Shown: piece after piece, positions 47,551 through 56,219 of the stretch | How positions within the stretch are numbered: the stretch's first letter is position 1 | How the letters are laid out: every line of letters begins with the position of its first letter | NCBI RefSeq assembly: GCF_000422865.1 | Contig: NZ_AUGW01000019.1 | Location: 1-64,000 of the forward strand | Origin: Oceanospirillum maris DSM 6286 | GTDB lineage: Bacteria; Pseudomonadota; Gammaproteobacteria; Pseudomonadales; Halomonadaceae | DNA length: 64,000 nucleotides | Direction: 5' to 3' | Made by a program: the position numbers and the translations under genes | Notes under the pieces: model-generated | What the model saw: the letters and a program-made list of their open reading frames with translations, nothing else | The model's database searches: none | Told to the model about the DNA's origin: nothing

Positions 47551-49110
47551 TCAGGCATTAAACGGAATGCCGGTGAGTTGGCTTAACTGGTTTAAGTCGA
47601 GGCTGGCTTCTAGGGCATCGGCCATGCGTTCAATAGATGTTTCGTGTAGCGCAGTGATATCAAAGGTCTCGGCTTGTGCTAAACCTGCCCATTGTAGAAA
47701 GGCCTGACATGCTTCTGGTTGGTCGAACAAACCATGTAGATAGCACCCCGCAACTTGGCCATCCTCTGATATACCGCCATCCATACTGCTAGCCTGTGTG
47801 GTGACGCTATTTATGGCGGCTGAGGTATTTACGGTTGAGGTGTCTATATGCAGTAAAGGTTGTTGTAAGGCTGCACCTTGGGTTATACCTGCGTGAATTT
47901 CGTAGCCGCTAACATTAATTTTCTGATTCTCTGTTGAGCAAAAAGCATCCGCCAGCCAGCCATGAACATTTTTCAGTTGTTTCTCTGGTGCCAGTGTCGT
48001 TTCGGTCGCTAAAAAGCCTAAACCTTTCTGACTACCGGCAGAGCCTTCAATACCTTCTGGGTCATGAAGCCACTGCCCTAACATCTGCCAGCCACCACAG
48101 ATCCCCAGCAGTTTTCCGCCATAGCGTAGGTGACGATTTAAATAGGTTTCCCAGCCCTGACGTTTAAGCCAGAGCAGGTCCGCTTGTACGCTTTTACTAC
48201 CCGGTAGAATCACTAAATCCGCTGGTGGTGGTGTTTCATCTGGGGCGATAAAGTGGAAATCAACCTGTGGATGATGCCGTAGTGGGTCAAAATCCGTATG
48301 GTTGCTGATACGAGGCAGTAACGGCACGATAACGCGAATTTGGTCTTTGTGATGGCTTTGATCTGGCGCGCTATTGACGCCGTCTTCTGCTTCAAGACAA
48401 AGGCCATGTAGGTAAGGAATAACACCCAAAACGGGCTTATTGGTGCGCTCTTCAAGCCAGTCATTTCCGGGTTGTAATAAACCAATATCCCCCCGAAAAC
48501 GGTTGATAATAAAACCTAAGGTTCGTTTTTGCTCTGATGGAGAGAGCAGGTCTAGAGTACCGGTTAGGTGGGCAAAAACTCCGCCTTTATCAATATCGGC
48601 CACGATGGCTACAGGGCAATCTACCGCCTCAGCAAAACCCATATTGGCAACGTCTCGGGCACGTAGGTTAATTTCGGCAGGGCTTCCAGCACCTTCCACA
48701 AGAATAACATCATACTGCTCTTGTAAACGGTGATAGCTTTCTAGTACGGCTTTCATCGCCTCTGTTTTGTAATGATGGTAGATCCGTGCGTCCATATTGG
48801 TGATCGCTTTACCTTGAATAATCACCTGTGCGCCCGTATCAGAATTAGGCTTTAGCAGTACCGGATTCATATCGGTATGCGGTGCTAAAAAACACGCCTG
48901 CGCCTGCGCGGCCTGTGCTCGGCCTATCTCTCCACCATCCACGGTTACGGCGCTATTGAGCGCCATATTTTGCGGCTTAAAGGGTGCGACCTTAATACCT
49001 TTACGTGCCAATAGGCGACATAAACCCGTGACCAACGCGCTTTTGCCTGCATCGGAGGTGGTGCCTTGAATCATCAATGTTTTACAGCGCGTCGTTCCGG
49101 GGGGAGTCAT
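47551..49110 (-). CDS. cobQ: Cobyric acid synthase
   Basis: CobQ (CbiP) amidates side chains b, d, e and g of adenosylcobyrinic acid a,c-diamide with glutamine. The 519-residue protein has a dethiobiotin-synthetase-like N-terminal domain with [19 protein letters not shown]. Its C-terminal class I glutaminase-like domain has the nucleophile Cys in [13 protein letters not shown] and the triad His in [27 protein letters not shown] is also a family hallmark. It is convergent with the GGDEF pair and divergent from cbiB, which starts 240 bases away. I saw no B12-box sequence in that spacer. Confidence 0.96.
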   Translation of the reverse strand: MTPPGTTRCKTLMIQGTTSDAGKSALVTGLCRLLARKGIKVAPFKPQNMALNSAVTVDGGEIGRAQAAQAQACFLAPHTDMNPVLLKPNSDTGAQVIIQGKAITNMDARIYHHYKTEAMKAVLESYHRLQEQYDVILVEGAGSPAEINLRARDVANMGFAEAVDCPVAIVADIDKGGVFAHLTGTLDLLSPSEQKRTLGFIINRFRGDIGLLQPGNDWLEERTNKPVLGVIPYLHGLCLEAEDGVNSAPDQSHHKDQIRVIVPLLPRISNHTDFDPLRHHPQVDFHFIAPDETPPPADLVILPGSKSVQADLLWLKRQGWETYLNRHLRYGGKLLGICGGWQMLGQWLHDPEGIEGSAGSQKGLGFLATETTLAPEKQLKNVHGWLADAFCSTENQKINVSGYEIHAGITQGAALQQPLLHIDTSTVNTSAAINSVTTQASSMDGGISEDGQVAGCYLHGLFDQPEACQAFLQWAGLAQAETFDITALHETSIERMADALEASLDLNQLSQLTGIPFNA

Positions 49111-49351
49111 AGTGGTTCTTGTCTCTATTTTTGTCTTTGATGGAGGCTTTGTTTAACGGTGTCTTTGCCCAACGATGCCAATGTGGATTGATTATCTCTG
49201 AGAGGTCGGTTGACCTAAGAGGGCTATTCAGGGATAAGCGCGATATAATAGCGCACTTTTTTCTGCGGGCGGCCAATTTTAGTGAATGTTGGTCGGCGGA
49301 TAACTGTCGAAGTGGATAAACACCAAGATATAAATAACCAACGAGGTGGCT

Positions 49352-50410
49352 ATGGGGTTGTACGGGCCTGAGATTATCTTTTTTGCGCTTTGGCTGGGCT
49401 GGTGGCTGGATAGGCGCTTGGGTGAGCCAATGTTTTGGCATCCTCTGGTGGGCTTTGGTCGCTTGGTGCAATGGATGGAACTCAGTTTAAACCCCAAGGC
49501 ACAGGCTTTAGCCGATAGCGCCAAAGAGTCGAGTCATGGATTGATGCGGAAGCAGATACCTAATCAAGCATCTAAACCGGAGCAGTTTTTAGGCTGTCTC
49601 GCTTTGGTGTTAATGGTGTTGCCTTTAACCTACGGGCTTTGGTTCTTACTGGCGGGGCTGAAGGAACAGTCTGTTTCTGAGTTGGGTTATTGGTATGATT
49701 TTTTTGCGATATTGCTACAGGGTGCTGTGCTGTATATCGCTTTAGGAGCTAAGAGTTTAGACCAGCATTTAGAGCAGATTGAACGCCCTCTGCTAGCGGG
49801 TGATTTAGAGCAAGCCCGTTACTATGTTAGCTGGATTGTGAGTCGTGATACGGCGGATATGAATCAAATGCGGATCACTCGAGCGGCGATTGAGTCGGGC
49901 CTTGAAAATGGTAGTGATGGTGCTTTTGCTCCCATATTCTGGTTTTTAGTTGCAGGTGCCCCCGGAGTGCTTCTGTATCGCTTAAGTAATACCTTGGATG
50001 CCATGTGGGGATATAAAACAGCGCGCTTTCTAAGCTTTGGCTGGGCCGCTGCTCGGTTCGATGATCTGCTAAACATTGTCCCTGCTCGGCTCACGGCGTT
50101 ACTTTATGCGGTTAATACGCCCTTGGGGTGGGCGGGATTTAAAGCGAGTTTGGCTTGTTGGCAAAAACAAGGGGGCAACTGGGAAAGCCCTAATGCAGGG
50201 CCGGTTATGGCCGCTGGAGCGGGAGCGTTAAAGATTCAACTGGGTGGCGGTGATACTTATCACGGTGTTTGGAAAGAGCGGCCCGTTTTAGGTTTAGGGG
50301 CTGACCCTGTCATTGACGACCTACCCCGTGCGCGGCATTTAATTAAGCGAACGTTACTTAGCTGGATGCTTCTTGGTAGCAGTGCGGTGTTTATCGTTGG
50401 GCTGCTGTGA
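49352..50410 (+). CDS. cbiB: Adenosylcobinamide-phosphate synthase
   Basis: CbiB (CobD in Pseudomonas naming) attaches aminopropanol phosphate to adenosylcobyric acid at the inner membrane. The protein has the early LDRRLGEPMFWHPLVGFGRLV block and YYVSWIVSRDTADM. Next comes the conserved ESGLENGSDGAFAPIFWFLVAGAPG region and several membrane helices. A hydrophilic insert at about 50-75 (SAKESSHGLMRKQIPNQ) is not usual for the family. ATG 49352 has GAGG 5 bases upstream. The next gene overlaps its stop (TGATG), linking synthesis of the aminopropanol donor. Confidence 0.93.
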   Translation: MGLYGPEIIFFALWLGWWLDRRLGEPMFWHPLVGFGRLVQWMELSLNPKAQALADSAKESSHGLMRKQIPNQASKPEQFLGCLALVLMVLPLTYGLWFLLAGLKEQSVSELGYWYDFFAILLQGAVLYIALGAKSLDQHLEQIERPLLAGDLEQARYYVSWIVSRDTADMNQMRITRAAIESGLENGSDGAFAPIFWFLVAGAPGVLLYRLSNTLDAMWGYKTARFLSFGWAAARFDDLLNIVPARLTALLYAVNTPLGWAGFKASLACWQKQGGNWESPNAGPVMAAGAGALKIQLGGGDTYHGVWKERPVLGLGADPVIDDLPRARHLIKRTLLSWMLLGSSAVFIVGLL

Positions 50411-51582
50411 TGAGTCGTAATCAACGTCAGACTGTCCATGCATCCGTCCAAGCACCTGTCCATGGTGGGGATCTTAGTCGTGCGAAGCGAGCCTATCCAG
50501 AACAAAAGCAATGGTTGGATTTATCCGCGGGCTTAAATCCAAATCCTTGGCCTGTTCCTGATATTCCGCAGCATTGCTTTCAACAATTACCGGATGGTTA
50601 CGATGCACTGCTGAGTGTGGCTGCAGATTATTACCAGCATGAACAGCTTTGCCCGCTTAACGGTTCTCAGCAGGGAATAGAGCTGTTACCTGTTTTGTAT
50701 CAGATTTATCAGCAAGAATTTGTAGCTAATCCGGGATGTCTTAAGCGAGTAGCAGTGCCGATAGAAGGTTATGCGGAACATGCTTGGTGCTGGCAAAAAG
50801 CTGGGTTTCAGGTGTTTTATTATCGGGCAACAACACCTGAGGCGTTAAGCGCATGGGCTGATAGCTGTGATATTTTAGTGGTGATCAATCCCAATAACCC
50901 CACCGCTCAATGTTTTAGCCGAGAAACCTTATTGGCTTGTCATCAAATATTGGAAGATAAAGACGGTTGGCTGATTGTTGATGAAGCTTTTGTTGATGCT
51001 TTTGATGATACCCAGAGAGCCTTATTCAGCGTGGCAGATAAAGCCAGTGATTCTTTGTTAGTTTTGCGCTCTATCGGCAAGTTTTTTGGTTTAGCGGGTA
51101 TTCGTAGTGGTTTTTTATTAACGGGTGAATGCAATCTTAATCTTTTGAGACGTTTACTGGGGCCTTGGTCAATAAGTGGTGTTACCGCGTGGCTGACAGA
51201 GCAGATGTTGCGGGATACCCGTTGGCAGACCAGTACTAGAATGGCGTTAGCCGATACGAGTGATTATCTTGCAAAGTTGCTAGAGTGCTTCTTGGTTAAC
51301 GAAGGCGTCGTGAGTCGCTCATCGGTCATTGGCAAGACGCCTTTGTTTGTCAGTCTTTTGTTGCCAGGCCCGCAGCCTACAGAAGATGCTTCTGGTAAAA
51401 TATCGGTGGAAGAGATCCAGCAACGTCTAGCGGAACAGGGCGTTTGGGTTCGTTGTTTTAACCATCAAGGTAGTCCTGATCGGTATTTTAACGACAGTGG
51501 CCGCTTGCGTTTTGGCTTACCTAAAAGTAATCACGAACGTGATCAACTGACCCGTGCATTAGTAGGTATGAGACGGCGGTAG
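50410..51582 (+). CDS. cobD: Threonine-phosphate decarboxylase (CobD-type aminotransferase fold)
   Basis: This PLP enzyme (CobD of Salmonella, CobC of Pseudomonas) decarboxylates L-threonine O-3-phosphate to aminopropanol phosphate, the substrate of CbiB. The 390-residue fold-type I protein has HGGDLSRAKRAYPEQ and DLSAGLNPNPWP near the start. INPNNPTAQ and DEAFVDAF follow, and the PLP lysine lies in SIGKFFGLAGIR. Overlap with cbiB supports the pathway role, since the two act in sequence. No terminator was seen after it; 280 repeat-rich bases follow. Confidence 0.93.
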   Translation: MSRNQRQTVHASVQAPVHGGDLSRAKRAYPEQKQWLDLSAGLNPNPWPVPDIPQHCFQQLPDGYDALLSVAADYYQHEQLCPLNGSQQGIELLPVLYQIYQQEFVANPGCLKRVAVPIEGYAEHAWCWQKAGFQVFYYRATTPEALSAWADSCDILVVINPNNPTAQCFSRETLLACHQILEDKDGWLIVDEAFVDAFDDTQRALFSVADKASDSLLVLRSIGKFFGLAGIRSGFLLTGECNLNLLRRLLGPWSISGVTAWLTEQMLRDTRWQTSTRMALADTSDYLAKLLECFLVNEGVVSRSSVIGKTPLFVSLLLPGPQPTEDASGKISVEEIQQRLAEQGVWVRCFNHQGSPDRYFNDSGRLRFGLPKSNHERDQLTRALVGMRRR

Positions 51583-51862
51583 GTATTAAACTGCAAAGGC
51601 TGAACGTTAACTCTTTATAGCTTTCTATAACGTTTTATAGCGTCTTATCTTCTATAGCTTTTTATCTAGGCAAAAGAAATATCACTGTTTGTGTTGCTTA
51701 TAAGTTGCTTTTAATAGATTTCTTAATGAAGTCTTTATTAGCATCTTATGGGGCTTTATATGAGGTTTTTTATTAGTATCTTTTTAAATAGCCCGTGTAT
51801 TCATTCGATCTATTTGACTGACTAGGGGAAGGTTCTAGTCAGAGTGACAAATCAATTGAGTT
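51583..51862. other. AT-rich repeat-bearing intergenic region
   Basis: It contains TATAGC/TATAAC motifs at 51616, 51626, 51636 and 51653. Two copies of a TTTATTAG(C/T)ATCTT direct repeat lie around 51740-51790. A perfect 8-bp inverted repeat, CTGACTAG-N9-CTAGTCAG, is at 51818-51842. No reading frame is credible. The hairpin lies just downstream of the small minus-strand gene but lacks a T tract. Confidence 0.55.
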
Positions 51863-52162
51863 TTAGTAAGGATTAAACAACACAACTAGAACCATTAATG
51901 CGCCCAATACTAGTAGCGTATCAATAATCCAGCGGGCAGGTGTTCTTTTCGGCTTCTTTCGCATTTGCGGTTGCACTTGTGCGCCGGCTTTCCCTTTACC
52001 CGCTTGGCTCTTGCGGCCTTTGGTTCCATTGCGACTTTGATTGGCGCGAGTATGCCCACCGGCCATTTTCCGCTGTTTTCTAAACTCCTCATTGCGCTTT
52101 TTTTCTTCAAACTCTTGTTTTTTCCGAAGGGCATCTTCCTTCAGCTTTCTCATATTTTGCAT
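51863..52162 (-). CDS. Small basic protein with C-terminal membrane helix
   Basis: A 99-residue product. It has a charged helical N-terminus (KLKEDALRKKQEFEEKKRNEEF), then a very basic, Gly/Gln-rich stretch (TKGRKSQAGKGKAG), and one membrane helix at the end (WIIDTLLVLGALMVLVVLF). The composition would let the tail anchor in the membrane and the basic part bind acidic partners or nucleic acid; this is inference. I do not recognise a named family. A second minus-strand frame at 51910-52134 covers the same bases; the 99-residue frame is preferred because it has a sensible topology. It is upstream of nothing obvious and stands alone. Confidence 0.6.
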   Translation of the reverse strand: MQNMRKLKEDALRKKQEFEEKKRNEEFRKQRKMAGGHTRANQSRNGTKGRKSQAGKGKAGAQVQPQMRKKPKRTPARWIIDTLLVLGALMVLVVLFNPY

Positions 52163-52262
52163 CTAAAACCTCAGACATCAATACGGCCATGATAGGGCCG
52201 TATTTAATTCCTTATTCGTCATCCTTGTACTTGTGGGCACTATAACACGGTAAAAAATAGTG

Positions 52263-53654
52263 TTATTTACCATCCTTAGTGATCTCGTAGCAGGGATTAT
52301 ACTCTGTTCCTGGCAGTTTCATGCGTTGTTGTTGCACAAAAGATTGTAACAGAGCGTCAAGAGGCTCCATTATGGCTGGTTCTCCGTTGATCTGGAAGGG
52401 GCCGAGCTGTTCTATTGCTGTAATACCTTGGGCTTTTACGTTACCTGCAACGATACCTGAAAATGCTCGACGAAGATTTGCCGCTAATAGATGAGGCGGT
52501 TGATCTAAGTGGATATTCAAACTGGCCATATTTTCATGGCTTGGCTCAAAGGGTTGTTGAAACTCTGGGCTGATTTTTAGCCGCCAGTTAAAATAAAACG
52601 CATCACTGCTGACTAGGCGAGACTGTTCTACTTGATCTATACCAGTGACCATCTCCCTTGCGACACGGACAGGATCATCAATAATAATTTTGTAACGCTG
52701 TTGGGCTTGATAGCCTAGGGTTAGGCCGATAAATTGGTTGATTGTTTGCCAGTATTCTCGGCTGCTTTCTGGTCCGGTAAAGATAACGGGGAATGGCAAA
52801 TCATCATTTTGTGGATTAAGCAAAATCCCAAGAAGATAAAGAATCTCTTCTGCGGTGCCAGCTCCACCAGGAAAAACAATAATACCGTGACCGACTCTAA
52901 CAAAAGCTTCTAGGCGCTTTTCAATATCGGGCATGATCACCAGTTCGTTTACAATAGGATTAGGGGATTCTGCGGCGATGATGCCCGGCTCAGAGATACC
53001 CAGATAACGACCATGGCTAATGCGCTGCTTTGCATGGGCTAGGTTTGCCCCTTTCATCGGGCCTTTCATTGCCCCTGGGCCACAACCCGTACAAATGTTC
53101 AGATTACGAAGACCGAGTTCGTGGCCAACGCTTTTAGTATAATCATACTCTAACCGACTGATTGAATGGCCACCCCAGCAGACAACCATATTAGGCTTTG
53201 TATTCGTTTTTAAGGTGCCTGCATTACGCAAAATATGGAAGATAGCATCGGTGATGCCATCGGAGTCATTCAGGTCAAAGCGGCTATTGTGCTCAACTTC
53301 ACTGCTCACATAGACAATATCGCGCAGTACAGAGGAAAGATGCTCTCGGATACCTCGGATCATAGAGCCATCAACAAAAGCGCTGGCTGGCGCTTGAGTC
53401 AGATGGATTTTAATACCTCTATCCTGCTGTAAAACTTCTATATGATACTGCTGGTTCTGTGCGAGAACAGCTTTACTGTCATCGGTGTTACTACCGCAAT
53501 TAAGCACCGCTAGAGAGCAACCTCGCAATAATTCATACTGCCCATTTTCAGAGGTACATTTTAAGCGGTTAACCTCTGTTTGCGATAAAACCTCAAGACT
53601 GCCTTCTGGCGAAATCTGTGTGTCGATGCCTTTTTTGGGGTCGTATTCTGCCAT
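52263..53654 (-). CDS. ppnN: Pyrimidine/purine nucleotide 5'-monophosphate nucleosidase
   Basis: PpnN (YgdH) hydrolyses nucleoside monophosphates to base and ribose 5-phosphate and is stimulated by (p)ppGpp in E. coli. The product is about 463 residues. It has an N-terminal DUF4478-like domain (starting EGSLEVLSQTEVNRLK), a central LOG/lysine-decarboxylase-like domain and a C-terminal DUF3412-type extension. GPGAMKGPMKGANLAHAKQR and PGGAGTAEEILYLLGILL mark the LOG domain. ATG 53654 is chosen because AGGAGA lies 7 bases upstream; the GTG at 53672 would sit inside that ribosome site. The yfcL-like gene precedes it by 60 bases. Confidence 0.92.
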   Translation of the reverse strand: MAEYDPKKGIDTQISPEGSLEVLSQTEVNRLKCTSENGQYELLRGCSLAVLNCGSNTDDSKAVLAQNQQYHIEVLQQDRGIKIHLTQAPASAFVDGSMIRGIREHLSSVLRDIVYVSSEVEHNSRFDLNDSDGITDAIFHILRNAGTLKTNTKPNMVVCWGGHSISRLEYDYTKSVGHELGLRNLNICTGCGPGAMKGPMKGANLAHAKQRISHGRYLGISEPGIIAAESPNPIVNELVIMPDIEKRLEAFVRVGHGIIVFPGGAGTAEEILYLLGILLNPQNDDLPFPVIFTGPESSREYWQTINQFIGLTLGYQAQQRYKIIIDDPVRVAREMVTGIDQVEQSRLVSSDAFYFNWRLKISPEFQQPFEPSHENMASLNIHLDQPPHLLAANLRRAFSGIVAGNVKAQGITAIEQLGPFQINGEPAIMEPLDALLQSFVQQQRMKLPGTEYNPCYEITKDGK

Positions 53655-53714
53655 CTCAATGTCTCCTGTCACCTCTGCTAATTATTATTTTTTGCCTAGG
53701 TGTTTGCTATCAAT

Positions 53715-53984
53715 TTAAGCGGCAGTGGCTTGCTGTTTAGCCTCTTGCCACAGCTGCAAAATTTCCTGTTGATCGGTATTGCTCATTTTGTCATCGGTGA
53801 ATACCTGACTTAACCAACGTTCAAAACAGGCATCAAAATCGGTTTCAGGTTCAACATACTCAGCCACCAAGGTGAGCTGGGGTATTAAATAACCCAATGC
53901 AAAAAGTTGCTCCTCTTTTGCCTGTATTTCCATCTGTTTTAATACGACGGCAAGTTGATCTGCGCGCTGGCTAAAAGTTTGCAT
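53715..53984 (-). CDS. yfcL: YfcL family protein
   Basis: The 89-residue soluble protein is acidic and helical. EEQLFALGYLIPQLTLVAEYVE matches the (E/D)ELFASGYLRGHLTL pattern of the YfcL family. TDQQEILQLWQEAKQQA at the end matches the family C-terminus. Function is unknown. It probably shares a transcript with ppnN downstream. The long spacer upstream (to 54549) would contain its promoter. Confidence 0.78.
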   Translation of the reverse strand: MQTFSQRADQLAVVLKQMEIQAKEEQLFALGYLIPQLTLVAEYVEPETDFDACFERWLSQVFTDDKMSNTDQQEILQLWQEAKQQATAA

Positions 53985-54549
53985 AAGAGCCTCTGGGTGT
54001 TGTTAGCGGTTGGTTCCGGTTTATTCTAAGGTTAAGAGGCATAACATGCTGTTTAATATAATGTTAATAACCATCTATGACATAAGCATAACACCGCCAG
54101 CAAAATAAATAACAGCCTCATAACGATGTCATCATGAGCGGGTCGTTAACACGTTACATCGCCAACAGCGAATAAAGGATAAATAGAAAAGGGGTGATTA
54201 AGTCAATATGAGGCTTATCTTTTAGTCGCATACGTTGGTACGGCGTTATGGTGGCTCTGGTGCTGCACCGATGCTATCAAACGCATGTTTCAAAATGCGG
54301 TAACCCATGAGCGGTGTAGCCTTCCGGTTGATAGGTTGAATTATGACTTGTAAGTCATTGATTTTTATTGATGAAGTATGACCTCTTGGTCATTGTGGAC
54401 TCTGACCAAGGTCTAATATGTTGCATACGCGAAAAACAAGTACAAAGCCTGTCATCATGCTTTTGATACGGAACAATCAAAACTATAAACCGGTATCAGC
54501 GTGGATAAATTAACCAAAAAAATAAATTGATAATTTGACAGGTGCAACT
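53985..54549. other. Divergent regulatory region between yfcL and the permease
   Basis: About 565 bases without a supportable gene. The permease-proximal half contains three palindromes (54343-54413, listed separately). A GGTGCTGCACC dyad lies near 54258. The yfcL-proximal part is AT-rich with GTTAAC-type elements and no clear terminator. Confidence 0.5.
54343..54413. promoter_or_regulatory. Array of ATGAC/GTCAT palindromic operators
   Basis: ATGACTTGTAAGTCAT (54343-54358) and ATGACCTCTTGGTCAT (54378-54393) share perfect ATGAC...GTCAT arms and 6-base centres, 35 bases apart. GACCAAGGTC follows at 54404-54413. The second fits TGACC-N4-GGTCA, the outer pattern of the E. coli RutR site (TTGACCANNTGGTCAA). 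They lie 137-207 bases before the permease start. A TetR/GntR-type regulator is inferred. Confidence 0.6.
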
Positions 54550-55926
54550 GTGCTATTAAAACGCAATCATGGCGAAGAACATCCGTACTGGCCGTTAGGT
54601 CCGTTTAAAATACGTCTGCCTTTTATTCATTACCGCTGGGAAATGGCTGAAACCGTTCAAGGCATGGTGATGTTTGTTGTCGGTATGGCGATGATTCCTC
54701 TGCTACAAAAATATTTGGGTTTGCCCTACGATATTGCTCTAGCCTATGTGGTGGTTTGTGGTATTGGCTTTATGCTACCTAACCTTTTAGGTGTGCCTTT
54801 TGTTCCTGGCTGGATCACACCGGCTATTCCTGTGGTTTTACTTTTCATTGGCGATTTTGAGCCTGGCCCAGATGCTATTAAGGCTTTGGTCGCACTGCAG
54901 CTAATGGTCACGGCGATCTTTATGTTTATGGGGGTGACTCGCTTAGGTTCTAAGCTGGTGAACTCCATTCCAGACTCGATCAAAGCAGGTATTTTATTAG
55001 GTGCCGGTATTGCTGCTATTAGTGGTGAAATCAGCGATGGTGGTCGTGCTTTTAATACCCCTATTTCTCTGGGTATTGGTGGTTTGATTACGGCTTATGT
55101 GCTGTTCTCTCTATCGTTCCGTGGTTGGGTGGAGCAACATCGCTGGGCAAAGGCTATTGCGGGTTACGGCATGGTTCCTGGTATGTTGATCGCGATGGTT
55201 ATCGGTTGGAGTGTCGGTGAATACGCACTGCCGGAGGTTGAGATGGGTATCTCTTCACCTGATTTTGTCGGTATTTGGAACTACCTTCCTTTCACTATCG
55301 GTATGCCTGGTATTGATCTCTTTATTGCCGCGATACCAACGGCGATTATTGCTTATATTATTGCGTTTGGTGACATTATTGTTGGCCAGAGCCTGCTTAG
55401 TCGTGTAGACCATCTGCGTCCTGATGAGAAAATTGAAGTTGATGTTGACCGTGTTCACCTTGTGACGGGTTTACGTAATTTAATGCACTCTTTCTTTGCG
55501 CCTTATCCGGGTCTTGCTGGGCCATTGTTTACCGGTGTTATGGCAACGATTGCAGAGCGCTATCGTTATGGTCGTGGTGCTATGGATACTATTTATTCTG
55601 GTGCCGGTGTTTTCTGGATTATTGGTTTTATCGCGCTGTTTATTCTGCCACTGATTACACTGTTCAAGCCGGTTCTTCCGATTGCATTGTCGATTACACT
55701 GCTGATTACAGGCTATCTATGTATCGCTGTTGCTGTTGAACAGATTGAAAGTGCAACCTCTATGGGTGTCGCCGGTATTATGGGCGTTGTCCTGTCGGTA
55801 CACGGTGCTGCTTGGGGCTTAGGTGTTGGCCTAGTGCTTTACTTCCTGATCGAGCATCGCAGCAAAAATGCCGCTAAGGATACTGAAGAGATACATGTTG
55901 AAGAGGATGCCAAATCGGTTGATTAA
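54550..55926 (+). CDS. NCS2/SLC23-like membrane permease
   Basis: A 458-residue protein with about 12-14 hydrophobic helices. The layout resembles the uracil/xanthine permease (NCS2, SLC23) fold: helix 1 ETVQGMVMFVVGMAMIPLL, a Pro/Gly-rich VPFVPGWITPAIPVVLL, and VNSIPDSIKAGILLGAGIAAI. The C-terminus is acidic (EEIHVEEDAKSVD). The classical NCS2 QNxGxxxxT motif was not found, so the family call is moderate and the substrate is unknown. Start GTG 54550 has AGG 8 bases upstream; TTG 54535 is also open. The palindrome array upstream suggests repression by a ligand-sensing regulator. Confidence 0.65.
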   Translation: MLLKRNHGEEHPYWPLGPFKIRLPFIHYRWEMAETVQGMVMFVVGMAMIPLLQKYLGLPYDIALAYVVVCGIGFMLPNLLGVPFVPGWITPAIPVVLLFIGDFEPGPDAIKALVALQLMVTAIFMFMGVTRLGSKLVNSIPDSIKAGILLGAGIAAISGEISDGGRAFNTPISLGIGGLITAYVLFSLSFRGWVEQHRWAKAIAGYGMVPGMLIAMVIGWSVGEYALPEVEMGISSPDFVGIWNYLPFTIGMPGIDLFIAAIPTAIIAYIIAFGDIIVGQSLLSRVDHLRPDEKIEVDVDRVHLVTGLRNLMHSFFAPYPGLAGPLFTGVMATIAERYRYGRGAMDTIYSGAGVFWIIGFIALFILPLITLFKPVLPIALSITLLITGYLCIAVAVEQIESATSMGVAGIMGVVLSVHGAAWGLGVGLVLYFLIEHRSKNAAKDTEEIHVEEDAKSVD

Positions 55927-55969
55927 TGGCTAGCGCCGTTCCTTAGGAACGGCATCCTTGAGTAAATCT

Positions 55970-56002
55970 AAAACCCCACTTGTACGAAAGTGGGGTTTTT
56001 TG
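55970..56002 (+). terminator. Rho-independent terminator after the permease
   Basis: AAACCCCACTT pairs with AAAGTGGGGTTT around a short loop and is followed by T residues. A second hairpin, GCCGTTCC-TTA-GGAACGGC, lies just before it at 55935-55953. Confidence 0.92.
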
Positions 56003-56219
56003 TGTCTATAAGAATCAATTAAAGTATGATTGCATCACCTGATTAACGTTATGCTAAAAATAATGGTGCTACCATCTTTCATATCTAATGCAAATATAGC
56101 TGTATTCGTAGATTGTGGCTTGTGGGAGGGGCGGTTTGTGTAGGGAGAGGTTTGTGTCATCGTTTTAAAGGAACTAAGAATCAGCGATTTTATTAATCCG
56201 TTAGGAGGTCATTCCCTCG

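Noticed and set aside
49111-49351. Possible cobalamin riboswitch in the cobQ-cbiB spacer
   Set aside because: Neither strand shows the conserved core; the frames present there are antisense or lack ribosome sites.
51910-52134. An alternative minus-strand frame within the small basic membrane protein gene
   Set aside because: Lacks the membrane helix and has no better start; only one of the two frames can be the gene and the 99-residue one is more coherent.
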